A stretch of DNA of 11,054 nucleotides from contig CANFOR010000083.1 of the NCBI GenBank assembly GCA_947448675.1, positions 1 to 11,054 on the forward strand, written 5' to 3'. The notes under the pieces were generated by a model. The model made no database searches. It saw nothing but the letters and a program-made list of their open reading frames with translations, and had not been told where the DNA came from. Below are positions 1 through 5,189 of the stretch, in pieces; position 1 is the first letter of the stretch; each line of letters begins with the position of its first letter. The translations under genes were made by a program, and so were the position numbers. This DNA is from Betaproteobacteria bacterium (GTDB taxonomy: Bacteria > Pseudomonadota > Gammaproteobacteria > Burkholderiales > Burkholderiaceae_C).

Positions 1-624
1 CACCTGGATGCCCACCAAATCAGCATGGAACACGCCCATCAAAATATTCGGTGCACCCGCCGGGTTGGTGAGCGGCCCCAAGATGTTAAACATGGTGCGC
101 ACGCCCAGCTCTTTGCGCACCGGGGCCACGTGCTTCATGGCGCTGTGGTGGTTGGGCGCAAACATGAAGCCAATGCCCACCTGGGCAATGCACTGGGCAA
201 TGCGCTCGGGCGAGAGGTTGATGTTCACGCCCAGGGCTTCGAGCACGTCGGCGCTGCCGCTTTTGCTGCTGACGCTGCGCCCGCCGTGCTTGCTCACCTT
301 AGCGCCCGCTGCGGCAGCCACAAACATGCTGCAGGTAGAAATGTTGAAGGTGTGCGAGCCGTCGCCGCCGGTGCCCACAATGTCGACCAAATGCGTGGCG
401 TCGGCCACATGCACCTTGGTAGAAAATTCGCGCATCACCTGCGCGGCCGCGGTGATCTCGCCAATGGTTTCCTTCTTCACACGCAGGCCGGTAATCAGCG
501 CCGCCATCATCACCGGCGACATCTCACCGCCCATGATTTGGCGCACCACGCTGAGCATTTCGTCGTGAAAAATCTCGCGGTGCTCGATGGTGCGTTGCAG
601 AATTTCTTGGGGCGTGACGGGCAT
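1..624 (-). CDS. trpD: Anthranilate phosphoribosyltransferase TrpD (5' part, runs off the left edge)
   Basis: TrpD transfers the phosphoribosyl group of PRPP to anthranilate, the second committed step of tryptophan synthesis, in the cytoplasm. The 208 codons in the window start at ATG 624-622 and stay open to base 1, about 60% of the usual 340 or so residues. Visible family motifs are the PRPP/Mg-binding loop GTGGDG (residues 84-89), NIST (94-97), SKHGGRSVSSKSGSADVLE (from 111; many relatives have KHGN where this has KHGG), and the MFNILGPLTNPA block near 178. The start is fixed by an in-frame TAA pair just upstream (the first of these is the stop of the preceding gene). There is no strong Shine-Dalgarno, so it probably depends on coupling within the operon. 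It is the last operon gene seen here; trpC would be expected beyond the edge, which I cannot see. Confidence 0.97.
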   Translation of the reverse strand, partial: MPVTPQEILQRTIEHREIFHDEMLSVVRQIMGGEMSPVMMAALITGLRVKKETIGEITAAAQVMREFSTKVHVADATHLVDIVGTGGDGSHTFNISTCSMFVAAAAGAKVSKHGGRSVSSKSGSADVLEALGVNINLSPERIAQCIAQVGIGFMFAPNHHSAMKHVAPVRKELGVRTMFNILGPLTNPAGAPNILMGVFHADLVGIQV

Positions 625-651
625 GGGTTGCTCTAAGGGTTGATGTCGTTA

Positions 652-1596
652 TTAACGCACGGTAGCGCTGGCATGGCGCAAGCGAAGTTTGCCACGGCGC
701 AGCGTAACCAGGTAATGGTAGGGCATGGCCCACATGCCTTTGTCCCACACGTTGATTTGATCGTTCGCTGCAAACGCATGGCCCACGCTAAAGGGCAGTG
801 CGACCAAGCGCTGGTGGAGTATGCGTCGCACGGGCGCTTTGCGCAGGCGCGCTTTCGCGATGGCGGCTTGATAGGCTGAATCGCCTTCGGTGCTGCGCTG
901 CGCCAAGACCTGCCGATGCCGCGCAAACAAGGGCGCAAGCTGTGGGTTATCGGCAAAAAAGGGAACAATGGTCAGAGGTCGCAACTGCGCCGCCAAAGCC
1001 AAGTCAGCCACTGAAAATGCATCACCCACCACGTAGGCGCGGCCTTGCAGGCGCGCAGTGAGTTGCAGCAAGTAGGCTTCTAGCGCTTCGTAGAGGCCAA
1101 TACCTTCAGCCCGGTGGAAGTCAAAGCGTTTGCACAGCACCATGCCCAACACGAAACCGACCACATGCCGCAGCACAGGTGCATTCCAGGGCTTGTTCAT
1201 GAACAAATCGACAAGGGTCGAGGGGCTTTCAAAAATCAACTGGCTGTAGCCAAAGCGCCTGGCTGGCAAGCTCAGCATAGTGTCGAACTCCAGCAGTTGC
1301 GCGTCGATGGCCGCGCGATTGTCTGCATCGCCAGGAAATAGCTGGGGCGCATCGGGGTAGCTTTGCGCCAGGTAGCGCAAGATCGGCGTGGAGTCCATCA
1401 CAAAGCGGCTCTTGGCATCGTCCCAAACAGCAGGCACGGTGTAGTTGGGCAAGTGTGCGGGCAGCGCATGCATGCGCATTTCTTTTTTGCTAAAAGGGTG
1501 AATGCCCACCGCCTGCCAAGGCAGTTGCATGTAGTTCAGTGCTAGGCGGATCTTCTCGCAATAATGCGACCAGCGCAGTTCATACAAAGTAATCAC
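652..1596 (-). CDS. Glutathione S-transferase family protein inside the trp operon
   Basis: A 314-residue two-domain GST-fold protein. The N-terminal thioredoxin-like domain starts at residue 1, with a catalytic-type SHYCEKIR segment (Ser10, Cys13), the cis-proline motif TVPAV (Pro55) and a glutathione-binding MDST segment (67-70). The helical C-terminal domain has the GDAFSVADLALAA stretch (191-203), matching the GST N-capping box. Residues from about 250 form a basic tail beyond the usual GST length of 200-230. The start is GTG (1596-1594), overlapping the trpG stop as GTGA. A GGAG at 1608-1605, 8 nt upstream, supports it. The substrate cannot be told. The family includes detoxifying, isomerising and non-catalytic members, and nothing in tryptophan synthesis requires a GST. 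It is co-transcribed with trpG and trpD by position. Confidence 0.9.
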   Translation of the reverse strand: MITLYELRWSHYCEKIRLALNYMQLPWQAVGIHPFSKKEMRMHALPAHLPNYTVPAVWDDAKSRFVMDSTPILRYLAQSYPDAPQLFPGDADNRAAIDAQLLEFDTMLSLPARRFGYSQLIFESPSTLVDLFMNKPWNAPVLRHVVGFVLGMVLCKRFDFHRAEGIGLYEALEAYLLQLTARLQGRAYVVGDAFSVADLALAAQLRPLTIVPFFADNPQLAPLFARHRQVLAQRSTEGDSAYQAAIAKARLRKAPVRRILHQRLVALPFSVGHAFAANDQINVWDKGMWAMPYHYLVTLRRGKLRLRHASATVR

Positions 1597-2165
1597 GCAG
1601 CTTGCTCCAAGAAGTTCTTCAGCATCGCATGCCCATGCTCGGTGAGAATGCTTTCGGGGTGGAACTGCACGCCTTCGATGGCCAGGCTTTTGTGGCGCAC
1701 GCCCATGATCTCGCCGTCGTCGGTCCAGGCCGTCACTTCCAACTCGGCAGGGCAGGCGTCTTTAGCGATGGCCAGCGAGTGGTAGCGGTTGACGGTGAAC
1801 TGCTCGGGCAGGCCCGCAAACACGCCTTTGCGCGTGGTGGTAATCACGCTGGTTTTGCCGTGCATGAGTTGCTGCGCCCGCAGCACTGGCGCGCCGAATG
1901 CCGCGCCAATCGCTTGGTGGCCCAAACACACGCCCAAAATGGGCAGCTTGCCCGCAAAGTGCGCAATAGCCGCGACCGAAATGCCCGCCTCTTTGGGCGA
2001 GCAGGGGCCGGGCGAGATCACCAGCCGGTCGGGCGCGTAGGCGGCAATTTGTTCGAGCGTGATTTCGTCGTTGCGAAACACCTGCACCTGCGCGCCCAGC
2101 TCGCCAAAGTATTGGACGATGTTGTAGGTAAAGCTGTCGTAGTTGTCGATCATTAAAACTTGCAT
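1593..2165 (-). CDS. trpG: Anthranilate synthase glutamine amidotransferase subunit TrpG
   Basis: TrpG hydrolyses glutamine and channels ammonia to TrpE for anthranilate formation; the same family (PabA) can serve p-aminobenzoate synthesis. The 190-residue protein has the full class I amidotransferase triad: Cys80 in GVCLGHQAIG, His169 and Glu171 in VQFHPES. It also has the typical N-terminus MIDNYDSFTYN, SPGPCSP (51-57) and HGKTS (102-106). I chose ATG 2165 because an AGGAG (2178-2174) lies 8 nt upstream. A GTG at 2174 would overlap this ribosome site. Upstream lies the end of the inverted-repeat cassette (2184), so the ribosome site is intact and just outside the insertion. The stop overlaps the next gene (GTGA), suggesting translational coupling. 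Placement in an operon with trpE favours the tryptophan role. Confidence 0.97.
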   Translation of the reverse strand: MQVLMIDNYDSFTYNIVQYFGELGAQVQVFRNDEITLEQIAAYAPDRLVISPGPCSPKEAGISVAAIAHFAGKLPILGVCLGHQAIGAAFGAPVLRAQQLMHGKTSVITTTRKGVFAGLPEQFTVNRYHSLAIAKDACPAELEVTAWTDDGEIMGVRHKSLAIEGVQFHPESILTEHGHAMLKNFLEQAA

Positions 2166-2183
2166 AGTGGGCACTCCTAGGTT

Positions 2184-2238
2184 GAATGCGGGCAGCCGAG
2201 CGCAGAGGACGCAAAAGTTACGCGAAGTGTGCGAAAGG
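2184..2238 (+). repeat. Left inverted repeat arm of the GxxExxY cassette
   Basis: This 55-bp arm pairs with 2640-2694. It has an outer core GAATGCGGGCAGCCG (2184-2198), then three tandem degenerate 10-bp units of the form NNNGCRAAAG/NNNGCGAAG (2208-2217, 2218-2227, 2228-2237). It lies after the stop of the GxxExxY gene (2254) and ends 5 bp from the trpG Shine-Dalgarno. Confidence 0.8.
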
Positions 2239-2253
2239 GGTTCAAAAAGTCGT

Positions 2254-2703
2254 TCACAGCTTATTGACCAATCTGTGAATGCCTTTGACTACAGGGTAGG
2301 CGTGGAAATTGATGAGCAGGCCCAGCTTGAGGCCCGACAAACGAAGGTAAGAGAGCAACTGGGCGCGGTGCTGGTCAGCAACGGCATCTATAGCTTTGAG
2401 CTCCACAATCACCGAACGCTCCACGATGAAATCCGCCCGGTAGGCGGTGCCCAGTGCATAGCCCTTGTATTCGGCAGAAACTGCTACTTCGCGTTCAAAC
2501 TGGAGCTCGCGCTCTTTGAACTCAATAGCCAGCGCCGACGCATAGGCACTCTCCAGCAAGCCCATGCCCAGCACCCGCTGCACCTCTACTGCGGCCCCAA
2601 TAATTTCATGCGAAAAATCATCCTCAAAATTTTGGCTGTCCTTTTGCGTCCTTCGCGCTTCTTTCGCGTCCTCTGCATCCGGCTGCCCGCATTCGGTATT
2701 CAT
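2254..2703 (-). CDS. GxxExxY family protein (PD-(D/E)XK nuclease-like)
   Basis: A 149-residue member of the GxxExxY family (PDDEXK_3 type), whose role is unknown. The name motif is present as GLLESAY (Gly48, Glu51, Tyr54). Asp91 (in YRADFIVE) and VELK (100-103, Glu101 and Lys103) fit the acidic and lysine positions of a PD-(D/E)XK nuclease core. The end, LLINFHAYPVVKGIHRLVN, is the usual family C-terminus. The start ATG (2703-2701) overlaps the trpE stop as ATGA. A strong GAGGAGG (2717-2711) lies 7 nt upstream, within trpE. Residues 4-22 are encoded by an inverted repeat arm and look like linker (AEDAKEARRTQKD). Nuclease activity is inferred from the fold and has not been shown. The link to tryptophan synthesis is probably only positional. 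Confidence 0.9.
   Translation of the reverse strand: MNTECGQPDAEDAKEARRTQKDSQNFEDDFSHEIIGAAVEVQRVLGMGLLESAYASALAIEFKERELQFEREVAVSAEYKGYALGTAYRADFIVERSVIVELKAIDAVADQHRAQLLSYLRLSGLKLGLLINFHAYPVVKGIHRLVNKL
2640..2694 (-). repeat. Right inverted repeat arm of the GxxExxY cassette
   Basis: Read on the minus strand, this arm starts with GAATGCGGGCAGCCG (2694-2680). It continues with three 10-bp units: GACGCGAAAG, AAGCGCGAAG and GACGCAAAAG (2670-2641). It is translated as codons 4 to 22 of the GxxExxY gene, giving a charged, low-complexity N-terminus. Confidence 0.8.
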
Positions 2704-4208
2704 TCCATGCCCTCCTCTACCAACTCGGCGGCGCGCAGCAAGGCGCGGGCTTTGGCTTCGGTTTCTTGCCATTCGAGTTCAGGTACCGAGTCGGCCACCA
2801 CGCCCGCGGCGGCTTGCACGTAGAGGGTTTCGTTTTTGATGATGCCGGTGCGGATGGCAATGGCCACGTCCATGTCGCCGGCAAAGCTCAGATACCCGCA
2901 GGCACCGCCGTAGATGCCGCGCTTGACAGGCTCTAGTTTGTCGATCAGCTCCATCGCGTGCACCTTGGGCGCGCCAGTCAGCGTGCCTGCGGGGAAGCTG
3001 GCTTTGAGCACGTCCATATTGCTCATGCCCGCGTTCAAAATTCCTTCGACATTGCTGACAATGTGCATCACATGGCTGTAGCGCTCCACGGCAAAGGCGT
3101 CGGTTACTTTGACGGTGCCGGTTTGCGCAATGCGGCCAATGTCGTTGCGGGCCAGGTCGATCAGCATCACATGCTCAGCGCGCTCTTTGGGGTCGTGAAT
3201 GAGTTCTTGCTCCACAGCTTTGTCGGCCTCGGGCGTGGCGGCGCGTGGGCGCGTGCCAGCCAGAGGGCGAATGGTGATTTTCTGGGCTGGTTTGCCCAGG
3301 TGTTCTACCTTTTCTTGGCGCACCAAAATCTCGGGCGAAGCACCCACCACATGGAAGTCGCCAAAGTGGTAGTAGTACATGTAGGGGCTGGGGTTGAGCG
3401 AACGCAACGCGCGGTACAGGCTGAGCGGGCTTTGGGTGTAGCGTTTGTGGATGCGCTGGCCTACTTGCACCTGCATGAAGTCGCCCGCCGCAATCAGCTC
3501 TTTGGCTTCTTCTACCGCTGCAATGTAGTCAGCCTTGGCAAAGCTGCGCTGGGCCGGGTGGCTTTGCGTGGGGCGAATTGGCGGCGCGCTCACGGCCACT
3601 TGCTGCAGGCCCTTTAATGCCTGCAAACGCTGCTGGGCCTGGGCATAGGCCTGGGTTTGCGACGGGTCGGCATAGACGATCAAATACAGCTTGCCCGAGA
3701 GGTTGTCGATCACCGCCAGCTCTTCGCATTGCAACAGCAAGATGTCGGGGCAACCCAAGGCGTCGGGCGGGCAAGTGGCTGCCAACTTCTTTTCAATATA
3801 GCGCACCGCATCGTAGCCAAAATAGCCCGCCAAGCCGCCACAAAAGCGCGGTAAACCCGGCTGCAAGGCCACCTTGAAACGCTGCTGGTAGGCGGCAATA
3901 AAGTCCAGCGGGTTGCCGTTGGCCGTTTCGATGACCACGCCGTCGCGCACCACCTCGGTGTGGGCCGCAGCGCCAAAGCCACTGGCGCGCAGCAGGGTGC
4001 GCGCGGGCAGGCCAATAAAACTGTAGCGGCCAAAACGCTCGCCGCCCACCACCGACTCCAACAAAAAGGAGTATTTGCCAGCGTCTTGCGCGTAAGCTAG
4101 CTTCAGGTAGAGCGAGAGCGGGGTTTCCAAGTCGGCAAAAGCTTGGGCCACCAGGGGAATGCGGTTGTAGCCTTGGCTGGCCAGGGTGTTGAATTGGGTT
4201 TCAGTCAT
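2700..4208 (-). CDS. trpE: Anthranilate synthase component I TrpE
   Basis: TrpE converts chorismate plus ammonia (from TrpG) to anthranilate and is the feedback-controlled entry to tryptophan synthesis. The protein has 502 residues, a normal length. The N-terminal part carries LLES (49-52), the element that binds feedback tryptophan in this family, followed by GRYSFIG. The C-terminal chorismate-binding domain has GDFMQVQVGQR (242-252), LAGTRPR (316-322), ELIHDPKERAEHVMLIDLAR (335-354), GTLTGAPK (408-415) and GIYGGACGYLSF (431-442). ATG 4208-4206 gives the canonical N-terminus; its ribosome site is weak. The stop overlaps the GxxExxY start. A candidate Trp-containing leader and alternative stems lie upstream (4278-4468), suggesting transcriptional or translational attenuation. 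Confidence 0.98.
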   Translation of the reverse strand: MTETQFNTLASQGYNRIPLVAQAFADLETPLSLYLKLAYAQDAGKYSFLLESVVGGERFGRYSFIGLPARTLLRASGFGAAAHTEVVRDGVVIETANGNPLDFIAAYQQRFKVALQPGLPRFCGGLAGYFGYDAVRYIEKKLAATCPPDALGCPDILLLQCEELAVIDNLSGKLYLIVYADPSQTQAYAQAQQRLQALKGLQQVAVSAPPIRPTQSHPAQRSFAKADYIAAVEEAKELIAAGDFMQVQVGQRIHKRYTQSPLSLYRALRSLNPSPYMYYYHFGDFHVVGASPEILVRQEKVEHLGKPAQKITIRPLAGTRPRAATPEADKAVEQELIHDPKERAEHVMLIDLARNDIGRIAQTGTVKVTDAFAVERYSHVMHIVSNVEGILNAGMSNMDVLKASFPAGTLTGAPKVHAMELIDKLEPVKRGIYGGACGYLSFAGDMDVAIAIRTGIIKNETLYVQAAAGVVADSVPELEWQETEAKARALLRAAELVEEGME

Positions 4209-4277
4209 GGGTCAATTGGCTTTACAAAGGGTGCGCGTGTGCTGCACGGTTGAAAATTTTTTGTGGAGGGCGGGCCT

Positions 4278-4363
4278 CGCGGGGTACCGGCCCTGGTACG
4301 GGGGCATGTACGGCCAAGCCAGCGCGGGGTACGGGGAACGAGGGCAGGGCCAAGCCCCGCGCT
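4278..4363 (-). promoter_or_regulatory. Alternative stem-loop region of a putative trp attenuator
   Basis: The segment 4363-4355 (AGCGCGGGG on the minus strand) can pair with 4329-4321 (CCCCGCGCT, 9 perfect bp). With its extension to 4345 it can instead pair with 4295-4278, forming CGCGGGG/CCCCGCG plus GGCCCTG/CAGGGCC around a small internal loop. The two helices exclude each other. On the plus strand the 10-mer CGCGGGGTAC occurs twice (4278-4287, 4323-4332) and GGCCAAGCC twice (4312-4320, 4348-4356), which is why the pairings compete. No T-run directly follows either helix; AAAAAATTTT lies about 15 nt further on (4263-4254). Confidence 0.45.
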
Positions 4364-4468
4364 TTAAGCGTGCTGTGTTGGCTTACGCCACAACCAGGCT
4401 CCCCGACCGAAACGGTCAGCGGCGCTGGGGGCCTGGATACAACAAATGGGAATGCAGAGGCTGTGCAT
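4364..4468 (-). CDS. trpL: Candidate trp leader peptide (34 aa, Trp-Leu-Trp)
   Basis: A short frame 156 bp upstream of trpE runs from ATG 4468-4466 to TAA 4366-4364. It contains TGG TTG TGG at codons 25-27 (4396-4388) and ends seven codons later. The stop is directly followed by the G/C-rich arms of an alternative hairpin system. A tiny hairpin TGGC-GTAA-GCCA starts on the second Trp codon, and another (GACCG-TTT-CGGTC, 4417-4405) lies just before the first. Position, orientation, Trp codons near the end and the following stems are the layout expected of a trp attenuator leader. Against this, I see no clear Shine-Dalgarno and no T-run terminator. Existence of the frame is seen; the leader role is inferred. 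Confidence 0.5.
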   Translation of the reverse strand: MHSLCIPICCIQAPSAADRFGRGAWLWRKPTQHA

Positions 4469-4494
4469 GCTTGCAGTGTAGCAAATGCAAGAGC

Positions 4495-4512
4495 CTGTCT
4501 GCTACCAGACAG
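4495..4512. promoter_or_regulatory. Perfect 18-bp dyad in the divergent trp / chalcone-isomerase-like intergenic region
   Basis: CTGTCTG-CTAC-CAGACAG is a perfect 7+7 inverted repeat with a 4-bp centre. It lies 27 bp upstream of the candidate trp leader start and 54 bp upstream of the start of the divergent gene, which suits an operator for either. It could also act as an RNA stem. I do not recognise it as a known regulator site; it does not look like the enteric TrpR operator. A second, weaker dyad CTTGCA-N10-TGCAAG lies beside it (4470-4491). Confidence 0.4.
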
Positions 4513-4566
4513 CTGCTGCGCCGCATTTACGACACAATAGCAACACGATATAACCCAGAGGTACAC

Positions 4567-5148
4567 ATGGCACCCATCAAAACCTTATCCGCGATTGCCT
4601 TGCTTTGCACTGCCGCCCACTGGGCGCAGGCGGTTGAACTCAGCGGCGTCAAACTCGACGACACCATGGAACTCAAGGGCAACAAGCTGGTGCTCAATGG
4701 CGCGGGCATTCGCTACAAAGCGGTGTTTAAAGTGTACGTGGCGGGTTTGTACTTGGGCAAAAAAGCTTCCAGCTCCGAAGAGGTGTTGGCACAACCGGGC
4801 GTCAAACACATGAGTGTGACCATGCTGCGCGACATCGATGCCTCGGAGCTGGGCAAACTCTTTTACCGGGGCGTACAAGACAACATGCCCAAAGAAGAGT
4901 TTTCTAAAGTGGTGCCGGGCTTGCTGCGCATGAGCCAAATGTTCAGCGACTACAAAAACCTCAAGAGCGGCGACAGCTTCACCATCGACTGGCTGCCCGG
5001 CGCGGGCACCATCATCAGCATCAAAGGCAAGCCCTATGGCGAGCCCTTTAAAGAGCCCGAGTTTTTTAACGCCATGCTGCGCATTTGGCTCGGCCCCAAC
5101 CCGGCCGACTGGAAGCTCAAAGACGCTTTGCTGGGCAAGCCGGGCTAA
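4567..5148 (+). CDS. Chalcone-isomerase-like family protein, exported
   Basis: A 193-residue protein of the bacterial chalcone isomerase-like family (Chalcone_3 type). These are small periplasmic proteins of unsettled function, and true flavonoid chemistry is not expected. Residues 1-22 form a signal peptide: a Lys5, a hydrophobic run, then an AQA-type cleavage site before VELSGVKL. The mature part shows family features: LNGAGIRYKAVFKVYVAGLY (about 48-67), the LFYRGVQDNM segment, and a C-terminal ISIKGKPYGEP with FFNAMLRIWLG. ATG 4567 is chosen because it begins the signal peptide and AGAGG (4557-4561) lies 5 nt upstream. The open frame continues further upstream, but that part is not protein-like. 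It is transcribed away from trpE and converges on gph. Confidence 0.88.
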   Translation: MAPIKTLSAIALLCTAAHWAQAVELSGVKLDDTMELKGNKLVLNGAGIRYKAVFKVYVAGLYLGKKASSSEEVLAQPGVKHMSVTMLRDIDASELGKLFYRGVQDNMPKEEFSKVVPGLLRMSQMFSDYKNLKSGDSFTIDWLPGAGTIISIKGKPYGEPFKEPEFFNAMLRIWLGPNPADWKLKDALLGKPG

Positions 5149-5164
5149 ACCGCCACGGCACCGC

Positions 5165-5189
5165 GTTGCGCGCGGCGCATCAACGCAAC
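5165..5189. terminator. Weak hairpin between convergent genes
   Basis: GTTGCG (5165-5170) and CGCAAC (5184-5189) can form a 6-bp stem with a 13-nt loop. It sits over the gph stop and 17 bp after the stop of the convergent gene. No T-run follows on either strand, so terminator function is doubtful. Confidence 0.2.

Larger units (their letters stand above)
2184..2694 (-). mobile_element. 511-bp inverted-repeat-bounded GxxExxY cassette between trpE and trpG
   Basis: The unit begins and ends with imperfect inverted repeats of 55 bp (2184-2238 against 2640-2694; by hand 44 of 55 positions agree). They share an identical outer 15-mer GAATGCGGGCAGCCG and an identical internal GCAGAGGACGC. Between them lies one gene, a GxxExxY protein, and nothing else. 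The unit falls between the trpE stop (2702-2700) and the trpG ribosome site (2178-2174). Removing it would leave trpE and trpG about 20 bp apart, as in a normal operon. There is no transposase and no convincing target duplication (ATACC on one side, AACC on the other), so any mobility would need help in trans. I infer an inserted cassette; the repeats are seen directly. Confidence 0.6.

Noticed and set aside
25..636. Long plus-strand frame opposite trpD
   Set aside because: It is a His/Ala/Gly-rich antisense shadow of a well-conserved TrpD frame. The same reasoning applies to the long frames opposite trpG, trpE, gph and the membrane protein gene.
2179..2183. Target site duplication at the GxxExxY cassette
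   Set aside because: The flanks read ATACC before and AACC after the cassette on the minus strand; the shared ACC is too short to count and not at identical offsets.
4469..4520. Promoter for the trp leader (TACACT at 4480-4475)
   Set aside because: It has no acceptable -35 partner and would place the start on the leader ATG. No convincing trp promoter was found by eye.
4526..4554. Sigma70-like promoter for the chalcone-isomerase-like gene (TTTACG, 17 bp, TATAAC)
   Set aside because: The boxes are decent, but the predicted start would be at about 4561, inside or after the AGAGG ribosome site and only 6 bp before the ATG.
4186..4566. N-terminal extension of the chalcone-isomerase-like frame and long frames on both strands of the trp leader region
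   Set aside because: The signal peptide and ribosome site fix the start at 4567; the upstream translation looks like noncoding G/C-rich sequence.
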